Origin: Paracyclopina nana
Lineage: Eukaryota; Arthropoda; Copepoda; Cyclopoida; Cyclopettidae
Direction of reading: 5' to 3'
Length of the DNA: 64,000 bases
NCBI GenBank assembly: GCA_019096065.1
Contig: JAGUCH010000001.1
Coordinates: forward strand, 16,492,001 to 16,556,000
Both the position numbers and the translations under genes were made by a program. This document shows, one piece after another, positions 38,838 to 52,080 of this stretch. The stretch's first letter is position 1; the number at the start of each line of letters is the position of its first letter. The notes under the pieces were generated by a model that had not been told where the DNA came from, did not search any database, and saw nothing but the letters and a program-made list of their open reading frames with translations.

Positions 38838-40695
38838 CTACATGAAGGCAGCAGCTTTTTTCATGACTGTTTTTGCTGTCACGACGGCTAGACCAATGTA
38901 GAAGATGATTATTTCCACAATGCTGACGAGGCTTGCTCCTAATATCAGCCCAACTGTTCCTCCCGTGTTGGCTGCAATAGAAGACCTAACATCTAAGGGT
39001 GATTTAATTAGCATTTTATAGAAAATTCTCACAAATTCTGTCCCACACAGTCTTGGCAATCAATTGGTTGGTTTGCCTTGTGAGTGAAGTAAAGTAGATA
39101 ATAATTGAAACCTCATCTCTGAAAATAGTTATTTTAAAGCTTTGACTTCTCATAAAAATGTCATTGAGAAGCCGTACTGCATTTTGAGTAAACTTGCATC
39201 CACGTTTTCTAAAGTTGTTGTGGATATTTCAGTTGTGAAACTCGTTTCTTCGCATTCCTTGTTACAGTTCTCTGAAGAAAAAAATATGCTGGACATTCTA
39301 ACATGATTTTTTTATCGTTTTCATACCAGTGATGAGTTTCATAATTCGATCAGCTCGTAGGAAAATATCGGTATCATTTCTTGTTATTCTTTCAAAAAGA
39401 GAGGCATAGTCATTGGAGGTGCAGAGCCTTAGCTTGGATACTCCTCCAGTTAAATTAAGGTTTTCAATGGCATTTATGGCAAATGCTTTAGGATGCAAAG
39501 TCGCATCTCTGGTCATCAGAACTGAGCAATTAGCAAAATATTGGCTAAGCAATAAATCATTGCAATTTTTCTGCGACCACATGGGATATCCAAATCCTTT
39601 CAAAACCTTGTTTTCTTGATCAGTACTCAAAACGCAAGAATCAAGTGCATTTTTGCTTCCTAGGAGTGATTACATCTTGATGAATAAAATTAAGGAATTT
39701 CAATGTCACTTTTACTACCGAATGTTCTTTCACTCCTTGAGCTTGCTTCCGCAGAACTTTGGTTATTCTGGAGAAAAAAGGCTTTCCTCAAAATCGCTTC
39801 ATAAAATGAAAAATAAGAAACTCACTATGACGACTGATAGCCCAATTTTGTTATGACTTCCACGAGGAAGATTGAAGCCTCGATCTCCCATGGAAACGAG
39901 TGGATGGTCGTTTCGGTGAAATGATATATAAATTCCTCCCTCCAATTTCCTCCGTTGTAAGTGCGATGAAAATTCTTCAGTAAAAAAAAGGAATTTCTAA
40001 AGCGCTTTAATCAGTGGAATATACCTGCTGTGTAATCCAAGCTGCTGTTGAGAACAATTCTTCTAGCATCAAGAGGACCAGGAATTGTGGCTAAAACTGA
40101 TTTTTTGGTGGTGAAACACGTTCCATATGAAGACAATCGAGGAGTAGAATCAAAATATTCCGTGCAAAAATTATTCCCAACGAAAAAATCCTCACACCTT
40201 CAATGAGGTCTTTTTAAAAGATATTTTATCAATATTATGCATGAATTACTTGATGGCCAAATGAAAGCCAACATTGGAGATATTATGGGTTTGCATCAAA
40301 TCATCCAGCTCAATCTTCAATTTTGGTAAGTCGTCCTTAAGCGAGTGATAGACGACACTTGCAGAGTCAAATGCATATACCAAGTAGATGTACGTTAGCA
40401 GTTCCGGACTGATGTTCAATTCTGCAGTTTTGGCCTTATCGAACATCCGCGGGTTGCAAATGGTTATGTTCGGATATTCAATAGAGCCGGAATTTTCCCA
40501 TTGCATCAAGGTGTAGCCTTTCTCTTGGCCGCTCAAAATTTTAGATATGAACATGTAGACGACAGCAAATTGCAGCCACAACAATAAGAATCCAATCGGA
40601 GCTTTCAGGTATAGATTGTCCACTTTTCCCACCCAAACTCCACCGTGGCAAGAAGAGTTGGCAAAAAGGTATTCAAGGTATTGTCTTGGGTTCAT
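38838..40695 (-). CDS. DEG/ENaC family sodium channel subunit
   Basis: Eight exons join in phase: 40695-40250, 40197-40025, 39974-39826, 39767-39719, 39659-39327, 39271-39178, 39118-39033, 38971-38838, giving 487 residues. TM1 lies at about residues 33-53 (FLLLWLQFAVVYMFI). The post-TM1 signature is YPNITICNPRMF. The extracellular part has YGTCFTT, ISFH, a Cys-containing stretch (YPMWSQKNCNDLLL) and CNKECEETSF. TM2 has the family pore motif in diverged form, NTGGTVGLILGASLVSIVEI. These channels pass sodium and act in mechanosensation, peptide or acid sensing. Exon 4 (49 nt) is the least certain. The intracellular C-terminus is short. It is convergent with polyubiquitin. Confidence 0.88.
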
Positions 40696-42221
40696 GTTAC
40701 ATTTGCGACTGGAACTAGTTGCTCCTTATTGTAATTGAGGTCTACAATGTTTGATAATGGAGGGCGTGCTTAAAAATCGAAATTACACCTAAAAAGCAAA
40801 CACCTTATGTATGTCCTCATGAATTTAAAAGTGACATGAAAAGCATAATGTCAACGAGCACAATTATGGAAATTAAAAACTGAAGAATTTGATGTGAAAT
40901 CAGCATTGAACCCTCAGTTTGCTACCTTAAATTTTTATTCATCCGGATTGCATAACAACGAGGCTATAAGACTCTTTTGACATTTCAGTTGACATTGTGG
41001 ACCCAAAGCCTCAAATTAGTGACCAGAAAAGGATTTGTCCTCTATTGTGAAAGCTGAAAGGGCTCTCCTTTGATGAACGCATTATTTGTGCCAAGAAGTT
41101 CAAGGAAGCAGGATTCACCATTAATCTCAGATAGCTCTCATCTTAGTGGACATAAATCCTGGAAAGAGTAATTATTAATTTCCTCTCGCTCTGAAAAAAG
41201 TAGGAGCAGAGGGGATTTAATCATTTGGAATTAATTCAAGGCCACACTGTAAACAATCAAGCCTAATCTGCTGCGGTGCAATTGAAGAGATTGCAAAAGA
41301 GAGGACCTGCCCAACAATTCAAGGGTCGTACTGAACTCTTGATTTGATAGTGAAACAAGGCCAAAAGGCCTTGAAAACGAAGGGTGTGTTATAATGACTG
41401 AAAATGCTTTTATTGATTCATCATACATAACATCATTTCACAGATTCCAACATGTTCTTCCTAAGGGATCATCGATTCAGAGTTAGTTTGTTATTGAAGA
41501 GTGTGTGTGTGTATAGTGTGAAATATTGACTAGATTTAAAGCTGCTCCATAATTATTATTTTCCTTTTTACGCTTTTATGTCCGAGCTGTATATGGTATT
41601 TACGCATACTTATACAGTGAAGCTTAAAATAAGAGAAATGGCTAAAAAAGCACTACTTCTATAGGAGATGAATTATCGCTGAGAAAGCAACTCAGGAATT
41701 GAAAGGAGAATTTTAAATGTGCTTTTTCCTTCTACTACAACATTTTTAAAAGGGCCTTGTTTGTGGTGTACAAAAATATTATGTTGCTCCATCATCAGAC
41801 AAAAACAATGAAATTTTCAGTCAGCTGCAAATCAAACTTTTTGGGTGGTATTTTTTGCGGGTCACTCTTTAGAGCATGAAATGTCCTCAAAAGCATGCAA
41901 AAAATGGCACAAGATGAAACGTAGGAATTTTTTGTTGTTGTTTTTCATTAACCCGCGGGTAGAGAATTGTTTGCAGTGGCCAATCGTGATGCATATTTAG
42001 TAGTTGTTACATATAATTATGTAGTTTACTATGGTTGTAGTACACTGTAGTATTTTATGGAAGATGACGAAATAGTGGTTTTTCTCTCTTCAATTGTCCA
42101 GTACACACGTTCAGTTTTAGTCATTTATGATGTGATCACATTTTTTCCCGCCCAAATTTAAGCAAAGCAAGGCCAACTTCCAAAGATTGCTGATTTCTTC
42201 TTGACCTTGCTCCCTTTAATT
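40696..42221. other. Intergenic, nothing recognised
   Basis: AT-rich DNA between the start of the channel gene and the 3' end of the CaaX-protein gene. It has a GT run near 41500-41520. The right half probably includes the 3' UTR of the CaaX-protein gene. Confidence 0.45.
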
Positions 42222-45200
42222 TCACATGAGCGAGCAGCAGCCTTTTTTCTTCTTGGGCTCAGAATCTGAGGAAAGGGCTGCTTTTTGAGGCTGAAGAGGC
42301 TGCTGAGAACTTTTGACATCCATTTTGCCATTTTTTATTTGAGGCTGTGGTTTGCCATTCTGCTGAGGCTGCTGCAGCGGCTCTTTCTTTGTCTTTTCTG
42401 CGTTGTGGCCAGCATCGTCGTCGACTTCGTCCTTATCCTCTTGGTTGTGGTGAAGCTCTTCAGAGGCTTCAAGTAGGGACGAAACTTCCTTCAGTTTGCC
42501 AGCCTTCCACAGCCTCAAGATTTCTTCAGCATCGTGGCTGAGTTCGCCCTCGGGTCGAAACGGATTGTCCCAGCCTTGGTAGGAGCTGAAAAATATTGTA
42601 ATAATGATTAGTTTTCACGATTACATTCCAATATAATGGAGGCTTTCTTGCAGTGGCTGCAGCCCCTCGATGATTGCTGCTGTCAGCCAAATCCGTATGT
42701 AATAAAGTAGGTACATAGATGATCCCTGGGGAATACAGCACTTTCATTATTATCATGTCTATCCTAATATTCTGGAAATATTGGGCCTTCCCGCTGTATT
42801 TGTTTGCTTTCACTTTAAGCTGTGAAAGTGTGTGCTCTTTGACTCATATGTGTATAATCTGCAACTTTTGCAGATGCATCTAGAGAGCGTAAATAAATAG
42901 CCAACTTGCCAACCTGATAATTATTCTGCGCAAGTATTCGAATTGCCAAAATAATCAATTCAGCCAAATAAGCATGGCCTACATTGCATTGATGGCATCA
43001 GCTCTTTCCCTGTTTTTCGCCTCAATGCAGCCAAAAACTTGCTCCCCTCCAAAGTGGATATATATTTTTGCTGCACTATTTGTGCGTGCGAAATGATCTC
43101 TTGGGAGAATATGAGTTTGTGTCAAAATGCTGTCAGCACTTGCAACGTGAAAGGCAAACACCCCGAAAATACATTCACGCATCTTTTCGGAATAAATACC
43201 TAAAACCAAAGAGCAGACAGCAATTTTGCCTCATAAAAAATACAAAAGAAACGAGCTGCTCATTGTTTGCTGGAAATATTGGGCATGGAATATGATGCCA
43301 AAATTACGTGAAAATATCAAGGATTTTTGTGTGTCAGCTCTTTTATTGAAGGAATTCGCTACTTTAGTATACCACAAAAGGATGGAGAAAGATGGCAGGT
43401 CGACATATAGCCCGATCTGCTCCACTTGGTCTGACCCATTTACTCCAAGCATTGTTCATCCATTGATGCCATTTTGGGCTTCGAGGGTCAATAAGCTCCC
43501 TATATAATTGGCGGAGGCTCGAGAATTCTATTAGCTCGTGTATGCAACTTTTAGCCTCTCTCTCTCTCTCTCTAGTATATATATAAAATAATTGCGGACA
43601 TGGGAGCATAAATATTGCATGGTGTAGTAAGGCTTTTCTCCTGATTAGATTTGCAAGCTTTCATGGTGTGGCCACCACAATAATGGAAGAAACTCCCCAA
43701 AATGGCAACACTCTCGGCAAAAAGACACTATAAAGGTAATATTGGTATATTCTGTGATACAAAATAATGGATGCATTGACAAGGTAAAGCCATCATCGGT
43801 CCCTTGACTATGCTATGCACTTTATCTTTATTGGAAGCTAAATCACCAGCTTTCTCTCTTGGTCTAAAAAATAACAGCTTTTTAAGCAATTATCAACCAA
43901 ACTTTGTACCACAAAATGCAAGTTCAAAGACCTGAGTAATTTTTATCGATTTAACTTGTGTCACTTGCCTAAATGGAAAGAGTACATAGAAAATAGTACT
44001 TTTTGAATGGATCTTCTTTGTCAAGCTTTAGAGCAATTGTTCTACATAGCTTTGCTCAACACCGTGAATGTCCGGAAAGTTGATCCCGTGTTTATCTCTA
44101 TACTTGTTTTTGGGGGAAACGTTGGCACGCTGTGCACACTGGGATATATACTATGCATGAGACAGGGAGCAAAAACAGCAATTCTATTTCAAAATAAATC
44201 GCAAGCCACTCAAAAAATATCAAAGATAATTTTTTTTGAAAAAATCTGACATCAGCCCAGTGTGACAGATTACACTATATGGCCCAGTGTGCATGTTGCG
44301 GTTTTTTCGACCCTCTCGCTTTCACCCCACTACAATAGTGTAACAGTTATATTGTGGGCGCAATAAATCAACAAAATGGTTAAAACCTCATAAATCACCA
44401 GCTTTTCTTGCAAGCAAACGTCTTTTTAGCTACAGAGAAAAACTTTTGAATTTAGTGGCTGTTGCGCAGTGCTATATATTTAGTTATTGATCAGTGAAGC
44501 AGAAAAAAGTCTGTTCACACCGTGAACAGAGCTCACCGATAAGTGTGTAACTTTTTCATTATTGGGACACAGGCCAAGAAAGCTTTCCATAGTGAGAGCT
44601 CTATTGCATTTGGCCACACCCAAAAAAAGTAGAAAAGTACCATTAATATGCAGACAGGGCAATTTGTCTCGAGGTCATGATTTTCCAGTCTGTTTCGCCG
44701 GTGCATCTTCAAAGGCCATAAATTGAGGCCGAAAGGCCTTGTAGCATGATTAACCTTACAGCTGTGCTAACCCCAGACCGATCCTTCTTTTTTCCCTTTG
44801 TAGCCGGGCCTGTATATGGACAAGCGTCTGGAATTCTCTCTAGAAACGTCTGGAAGCATTTGCTGTCGAACTTGAGTACAAACTCCAACAAGCAGAGAGC
44901 TGACAACGCACCAAAAATTGAACTTCGCCAGTTTCTCTTATTTTTTCTTGTAACTTCTTTGAGACGTTTTTAATTCAATTTCAATATAATATTCATAATG
45001 GCCTATATTTTAGCAAAATTTCAAAATGAAAATTGCTGGAAAAACCGACCGGATTTTTTGTTGTCTTGGCCAATGAAATTTTTAAAAGTTGTCCTCATAA
45101 TCTTTCCAAATCACTTTTGACATACATTGAAGTATTTTCAATACCCAATTTCCTTTGAAAGCTAATTAAGAAAAAATTGAAGCATGTCTTCAGCACAGAA

Positions 45201-47253
45201 AATACTATTAGGACATATTTTTTGCAATGGCTGTCAGCTCTTTGGTATTGGGCTTTAATTCTTACATAAAAGCGAGGATGTACTTTGAGGCGTAGATTTT
45301 GTGCAATTGTCTGCATGGCAAAAGAGGCCTTTTTGAGCCTGAGTTTGCGTTCAAGGTCATTTTTGCAGCATGCAGCGAGTGCATGTGCACCCGCAAGTCA
45401 GCTGATGTTGCTGTGCAGTTTTTCTGCAAACTGTCGGCCACTCCCAAAAATTGCAGGCTTTCTCCCTCTATTTGAAGTTCTAGAATGTGTAGCTTCATTT
45501 CCTGATTAGCGGTACACGAATTCAATACTCCAATAATTGAAGACTACGACAGTTCACGGTTGTGCAGCATAGATGAGACAGCAATTCCCAAATATTACTA
45601 CAGTATAACTTATACTATAGCGTAGGCCTTTATAGGCCCAGCTAACACGAGAAAGGCCTTTAGAAGACGTCGTAGTTTTCGTTGCACGGCCTTGACTTTG
45701 GTGAAAGCCCTGTGCCTGGTTTTTCGACTTTATGGCTTTCACTTTTCCTTCTCAGCCATCGTTTGCTTCTGCTTGACTAAATATATTTGTTTTTGGTAAT
45801 CCTAGACATTGAAAGCTCAGCAGCATTAATCCCACTGTGACAAATCACCGCTCAAGAGCTTGAAACTCAAAAGAAAGATGGATGACTTTTCAAAAGCTGA
45901 ACTTCCATTAGGAAAAAATGGTCAAAATCCAACTTGTACAGTACTATGTATAGTAGTGCTTCATAACTACTTTTCTGTCCACAGCTACAGCATTAAAAAA
46001 TAACAAGGTACTTCAAAGCAAGAGCTTTTTAAAGGAGACACTCAGACAGCTTTTGTCTTTCTCTAGCTTTTTTAAAGAAGGACAATTAGCAAAGTTTACT
46101 CTGTACACGTTTTTGGATTTTGCTCTAGTTGGGATTAGCATTGTTTGCTCAGAATTTGAGCTCACAAAACTAATATTATCAGTTTGCCAAAAAAAGGACA
46201 CCTAGCACAAAAGGTAAGCTAGCTAGCTGCTTTTGGGAACAATAGATATTTTTTTTGCAATTTATCAACAGTGCTGAATTTTTTAGCACTGGGCCCAATT
46301 GTGTGAAATTGCCTTTGTATTGCTCCAAGTAAAAACACTTGGCTTTTTTTATTCCTACCTGTGAGCAAACGTGTTCATTTTTGCTTGAATCGATAATTTT
46401 TCCCCCTCAGCTTTAACTGGCTTAGAGTACACATGAACTAAAGCCTAAAAGCAAAGCAATGTCAACAAAATTCATCAGCTGACGAATTAAATGCATCCCA
46501 TTAATAAACCCACTTCAAGTAGTGTATTCTTTTAAAGTTCTTTGCATTTAATTATCAATCTCAGTTGTCAGTTCTTTGCTAGGAGGAATTAGCACTTAAC
46601 TCACATGGTACAAAGTGGACCAATGTAGATCAATCTTTTCGCGTTTCCCTTTTTGAGCCACGATAAGATGCAGGTGAAAGCACTACTTATTTTTAGCTTG
46701 AGTTTACCCGGATTAATAAATAGCTGACACAGCATAGTAGCACACGTAAAAAACCAAGATTGTATGTACAAATGCTGTGGCCTTGCTTGGCTAAAAATAC
46801 TAACAAAAGTAGGCATAGTACCTACAACTTTTAACATGAGAACTCCCCATCAGCAGCTGGCTTTCACTTCTATCTAAACTTCCTGGCTAAACAAACCTAC
46901 ATAACTGAATCCTTTTGAAAGGTCTCACTTACTCGTCGATTTTTGTCCTGAATGCTCTGTCTTCTTTGGGGATCTCAAGCGCAGCAATTGTCACATGCGG
47001 ATGACTGTTGGCCAATTTAGAGTCCGCACTCGAGTCTGCTGTGCTGTTTAACTGCTGAATGCCGAGCAGAGGCTGACTGGAGGCCAAATTGTGGTTCATT
47101 TCGTCGTCTTCTTCGTCTTGAAATGTCACTCGGAGGTTATTCCTTGCATTGCTTCCGTTCACTGCAATGATCGACTTGCTTTCACTATGGCTGATGACGT
47201 TTATCTCTGATTGGAAGCCATCGTCGTCATCGTTATTGTTGTTGTACTCGCGG
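42222..47253 (-). CDS. CaaX-box, polybasic protein (family not recognised; 5' end uncertain)
   Basis: Two exons, 47253-46933 and 42585-42222, join in phase across a 4.35-kb intron. The left-hand exon ends in KKKKGCCSLM, a polybasic stretch plus CaaX box (CSLM, likely farnesylated) with an extra Cys for palmitoylation, so inner-membrane anchoring is inferred. A block with the look of a conserved motif spans the junction (YQGWDNPFRPEGELSHDAEE). The rest is acidic, Gln-rich and probably disordered. The right-hand exon starts after TGCAG in an open frame without an early ATG; either an upstream coding exon exists to the right, or translation starts at the internal Met near 47099. The big intron holds at least three MITEs. 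I recognise no family; paralemmin-like architecture is only superficial. Confidence 0.65.
43193..43352. mobile_element. MITE, AAAGAGCTGAC family (copy 11, intronic)
   Basis: The ends are CCTAAAACCAAAGAGCAGAC and GTGTCAGCTCTTTTATTG, in the long intron of the CaaX-protein gene. Confidence 0.55.
44129..44294. repeat. Short element with TGCACACTGGG inverted ends
   Basis: TGCACACTGGG at about 44129 is inverted as CCCAGTGTGCA at about 44283, with another CCCAGTGTG at 44258. The interior is AT-rich. This may be a small MITE; no target duplication is evident. Confidence 0.35.
44884..45258. mobile_element. MITE, AAAGAGCTGAC family (copy 12, intronic)
   Basis: The ends are AAGCAGAGAGCTGACAACGC and GGCTGTCAGCTCTTTGGTAT followed by TGGGCTTTA; about 375 bp, in the CaaX-protein intron. 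Confidence 0.6.
46443..46585. mobile_element. MITE, AAAGAGCTGAC family (copy 13, intronic)
   Basis: The ends are GCCTAAAAGCAAAGCAATGT and GTTGTCAGTTCTTTGCTAGG; about 140 bp, in the CaaX-protein intron. Confidence 0.55.
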
Positions 47254-47429
47254 CTGCAAAAGCAACGAAAAAACGGTAATAATTGCCTAGCTGCCTTATT
47301 TTTCGCGAGGCCGCCGGCTCAAACTGCTGTTATTGTGAGGCTGCGCAGATGATGTCAGACTGACTGAGGCCGCTGCTGGCCGCTGCTGCTTCAAAGGCTC
47401 GACTCACTCGCAGCGAGAGAGAGCTTTAG

Positions 47430-47462
47430 AGGGCGCGCGCGCGCGCGCGCGAGTATATAACT
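47430..47462. promoter_or_regulatory. (GC)n tract beside a TATA-like box
   Basis: An alternating CG tract of about 23 bp is followed by GTATATAACTATA. It lies 180 bp upstream of the first visible exon of the minus-strand CaaX-protein gene and could be its promoter, or simply low-complexity sequence. No initiator was identified. Confidence 0.3.
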
Positions 47463-48292
47463 ATAAACGTGTATAGTACATAGAAGCTAGCTTAGCTATG
47501 CACTGTGTGGCCGAAACGCGGAAAAGCAGCTTATTTCAGCCAGACCCAAATTGTGTTTTTGTGGGGGGGAAATAAAAAAGAAGAGATGTGACAGGACTGA
47601 ATTTGCATATATTGAAGGACGCAAATGATGCTTTATGCAGTCATACTTAGCTTAGCGGTGAAAGCCCCTTTCTAAATATGCTAGTACATACACATAGAAG
47701 GGGCTTAACCCATATTGGCCGAAAGCAAACTGCATGGAAATTGAAATCGTTTCGAGCCTGATTGAACATATGGACGTTTTGGACATTGACGTCAGAGACT
47801 AATTAATTTTTGCAGACTCGCGTGAGCGTGTGGCAAAATGCTGTCCCCTGACGAATGCGAATGCGAAGAACATATGGCGCTATTGAACAGCTTTTGGGCC
47901 ACTGTACGCCATATACTTCCCATGTCTCGATAAATCTCCATTTTCCCCTTTTATGTACCACAAGAGAGTAAAGACTCTAATACTTTTTTTTGAAAATGAA
48001 GTAGCTCAAAATCAGTTTAAAAGAGAGTAAAAACATCATCACAATGGCCATGTTGCTTGATTTACGCGTCCCAAGGGACATTTTTTTCCCACTCCTAATG
48101 AGACTTTGATTGAAGGGGTCGACGTCTTCTCACAAATTATTAACTGCTTTTACACTTGGCTGTTTTTTCAATATTCACAAAAACGCATAACACGAAATCT
48201 TGCAGCAAAAATGGACAGCATAAATAAAAGAATTTCCTTTTAGTCCAAAGGCATTTTTTTTGTCGTAAGAATGACCCTCAAAGATAGACAAT

Positions 48293-48832
48293 GGCTCATT
48301 ATCTTCCGCGTCTTTGATCGTGACTTGAGTTGGATCCCACAACATTAGGCAGCTAAGCTTAAGCAAAGCAAGGTAACTTTGATTGCATATTTCTCAGCAA
48401 CTTCTCAGCTGATTCGAACCAAAATTGGTAGGATTCATCAGAGTTGCCTTATAATTGTTGTTGTCAAATTTAGTGCAAATCCGAGTCTGCTAAGTGGTAC
48501 CCAATTTCCCTTTGCTTAACCCAGCTTTGCTTTGCTTAAAACCAATCTTTTGAATGTGACCTCGGATTTGGACTGAATTAGGCATGAACAATTATAAGGC
48601 AACTCTGATGATTCCTACCAATTTTGGTTCGAATCAATTGAGAGGTTGCTGAGAAATTCGCAATCAAAGTTACTTTGCTTTTGCTTAAGCTTAGCTGCCT
48701 AATGTTGTGGGATCCACCTTTGGTTGCGGTTGTTATCGCTTCTTATTTACTGACATCGCAACCTCGTCAGTAATTAAGAACCGATAACAACCGCAACCAT
48801 GCTACGATCAAAGACGCGGAAGATAATAAGCC
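48293..48832. repeat. 145-bp palindrome (copy 3), split by another palindrome
   Basis: The outer ends GGCTCATTATCTTCCGCG and CGCGGAAGATAATAAGCC match the other two palindromes, and the loop has the orientation of copy 1. The left arm is interrupted after GATCGT by about 400 bp of unrelated sequence and resumes at GGTTGCGG, with a few bases of the original arm lost. Confidence 0.85.
48320..48721. mobile_element. Foldback element nested in palindrome copy 3
   Basis: The ends GGATCCCACAACATTAGGCA and TGCCTAATGTTGTGGGATCC are perfect inverse copies, and the arms stay complementary for more than 100 bp with small indels (for example TTGCCTTATAATTG with CAATTATAAGGCAA). Non-coding. Its insertion broke the left arm of the surrounding palindrome. 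Confidence 0.85.
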
Positions 48833-51414
48833 AAAGTTTGCCTCATTTTGATGAGCTTTCCACTTGTCCAATTTTTTGGTCATTACAAGAGAGAAAACTT
48901 TGATGAGTCATGGCAGGAACATGAAGTGTAATTAAAACATTCCTATTGCGATGTTCAGCATCACTGCATGAAATATTCCAATATTCCTTCTGTGAAAATT
49001 ATCTTAAGGATTCACTTAAAGAAGATATTTTGTTTTGAGGATGGTCAAATGTTGCATTTAAAATAGCTTTCCACCACTGTGCATTTTTGAGGGTGACGTC
49101 ACACATTTTTGCCATGTTGCTAAGGAAGTGAAGTTTGTGCGAGCAAACGCGGGGAAAAGCCTTCGACGTGAGATTTCACAAGTCAAATCATAAATAAACA
49201 TTTTTTGCAGCTCACCACGTTTCAAGGTCAATTTAACACCTTTAAAAAGTCAAATTTTGACAAATGGCCGAGCAAGTGCAGCAGTCAGCATTCATGCAAG
49301 TTTTTTTACGTACTCAGCGGAAAAATTGCAAAGAATCACGAAACCTCGATAACAAACTTTGAAAGATTTTAACACTGAAATTGCCAATTCATTTTTAAAA
49401 ATTTTCTAATGTTATGTTTGATAAATTGGCTGTTCTTTATGTGGGAATTGTGAGATGCGAGCAATAAATCAATGAATTGAAATTGCCTCTTTATTTTGCA
49501 TGATGGCGATGCGATGCGAGCAATTGGCAAAATATCCCATTTAACGAACGCGAATCAAGTTTCTCTCAAAACATCCAAATGACATGCATGCATGTATGGA
49601 ATAATTTGAATGCAAACATTTTTGGTGCCATAACAGCACAGGAGACCAATTTTCCGCCAAATTAAATCACAACAAACAACCATATAGTATACTACAAAAT
49701 TGTTGAATTTGCGTTGAATGATTCAAGTGCATTTGACGTGAAAAAGGAAGTTCAATTAAGTAATGCCTCACTTTTTGACTTTATTTGACATTCAATGTAA
49801 ACATTTTTGATGGCATCATCATTGTTCGATGTTATCCATTCAAATTGGAAACAGGTGTAAAAAGCACCTATTTTTTTCCGCGAGGAAAACAGATGTGACC
49901 GAGAACAGGAAAATGGATGACTCGAGTATCGAATTACTGCGTGAAAAAAGTGGGGAAAAATTGCTGAAAAGTGGCCTTCTTTGGCTGCTCAAATTAATGG
50001 AGAGCTAACGCAATTAGCCCTGAATCTGTTAACTCCTCGGTGAATGCTAGTCATTCAGAAAAAGACATTCCTTGCGGGAAAAGACAAAAACGTTAACCTA
50101 AAGTGAGCTCATGCTCGCACAGCTATGAAACCCTTAAGTGCACTTTTGGGATTTTTGCCAGACTCTAGGGCTATTTCCATCATGAGAATTATGCAAAAAG
50201 CGTCCATATAAAATCTAGGATTAGCTGCCAAATTGCAATCAGGGTTTTGGCTGAGGTGCAAAAATCGCATTTTTGTGACATGATGGATCATGTGCTACTA
50301 TTCTCCTCTTACTACATAAGTGCTCATATTTTGGGATCAATCATCAAATAGTGTAGCATAGCACTTTTACCCACTCAGCTCATGTTTGCTCAGAGAACCC
50401 CAGGCTCGTTCTTTACCTAGCTTTTTGGAAGTAGCCTTATGGCAGATTTTCCTCTTTAATTGTGCCAAAGTACGTAAGCTCTCAATTTATTATTGAAAAA
50501 ACCAAGGCCTTAAACGGCCTTTTTTGGTAAAGGTTCACTTTTAAAATCTGTGTACATAGCAAGCCTTAAGAAGTCATGTACCAAATCTTGCCTTTGCTTT
50601 GTGTGCGTACTGGCATTAAATTGCATATGCTCACGACTACTTGCTTTTTTCCCACTTCTTCACTACATAAATAGTGTAATTGTGTGCAAAAATGGACCAC
50701 ACCCTGTCTGTGTTGCATAAACTGGGAGAATTTCTGGCTTCTAAATATAGAAGTATGCTACCAAGTTTTGTGAGATGACCGTGAAGGAAATGTTTCTTCT
50801 AAGCTGTTTCCCCTCTGCGATGGTAATTTGCTTTGTGTGCAATAATATGGTAAAGCAAATATTAAAGAAGAAAGGGGAGCATACATACAGTACTAAAAGC
50901 AACCCCTTTATACCATATTCTTGAAAGACCATATGTGGAGACTGCAATTTCCTCAGGGCACTGAAAGATTTAGCACATATCGACTCCTCTCAAGAGCTTC
51001 ACTTGCTGACATTATACTTTCGATAGAAAGGCGAAAATAGCTGAAGAAGAAGGGAGATTTTATGGTAAAAGTAGCATATACAAAATTATTGTATAGCTTT
51101 TTGCTCTGCTCATTTAGAAGTAGCATGCAAACTCTTGGCCACATCAATCAGAAATAATTTATTACTGACAGTCCATGCTTCCTTACATAAAAATATGCAT
51201 TTTGAGGATACTCCCAATTTTCCTTAAAATATATTTGCTAGACTGGATGGGTCATAAAGTTGCTGCAAGCCAAGACATTTGTATCTTGCGTAAGTAGTAT
51301 GTAGGGGGAGCCTACATAAAAAATCGGCTCGTGGCTCGGAGGGGGTTGACTGTAGTAATGGAGCCGTGAACGCGAAAAGCGACCGTCGCGGCTTCAAAGG
51401 GGGGGAAAGAGGGG

Positions 51415-51514
51415 GGGTGCGCGCGCACGTGGGTGCGCGCGCGCATGCATGCACACACACTCACACACACAACCATTTTTTTTTTTTTTTTTTTTTTTGT
51501 TTTTTTTTTTTTTG
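51415..51514. repeat. Alternating CG/CA tract and poly-T
   Basis: GTGCGCGCGCACGTGGGTG, a GCGC/GCATGCATGC stretch, then CACACACACTCACACACAC and more than 30 T with one interruption. This is low-complexity DNA with left-handed-helix potential and is an assembly risk. Confidence 0.8.
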
Positions 51515-51559
51515 CGCCGTACGCGCGCTGCTCTCTATAGAGCGACAGTACATAGCATG

Positions 51560-52080
51560 CTACTCCTATATATAAAGAGAGACTCTACTATATATATATA
51601 GAAGGGGGGAGTGAAAGGCCATTGCTGCTGCTGCTATAATAGTACATACGACACTACTCCTGTACTGTATATAAAGAGAGAGCCCTACTATATATATATA
51701 AAAGGGGGAGTGAAAGGACACTGCTGCTGCTGCTATAATACATACGACACTACTGAATAGGGAGAGAATGGGTGCTACTACTGTTGTATATATAAAGAGA
51801 GACTCTACTATATATATATAAAAGGGGGAGTGAAAGGACACTGCTGCTGCTATAGTACATACGACACTACTGAATAGGGAGGGAATGGGTGCTACTACTG
51901 TACTATATAGGGGAGAGACTCTACTATATATATATATATAAAAGGGGGAGTGAAAGGACACTGCTGCTGCTATAATACATACAACGCGACTCTATACTAT
52001 ATTGGGGGAGAGAGAGAGAGACTCTACTACTGTTATATAGGAGAGAAGACAATACATAGACACTACTGTGATATATAGAG
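51560..52080. repeat. Minisatellite, unit about 100-120 bp, four copies
   Basis: Each unit has AAAGAGAGACTCTACTATAT, a TA run, AGGGGGAGTGAAAGGACACT, CTGCTGCTGCTATAATACAT and ACGACACTACTG in that order, at about 51565, 51675, 51795 and 51910, with length differences from TA and CTG slippage. The long frame through it is translated repeat, not a gene. Confidence 0.9.

Noticed and set aside
51566-51961. 131-residue frame with repeated SFHSPFYIYI
   Set aside because: Translated minisatellite with no start context or flanking gene structure.
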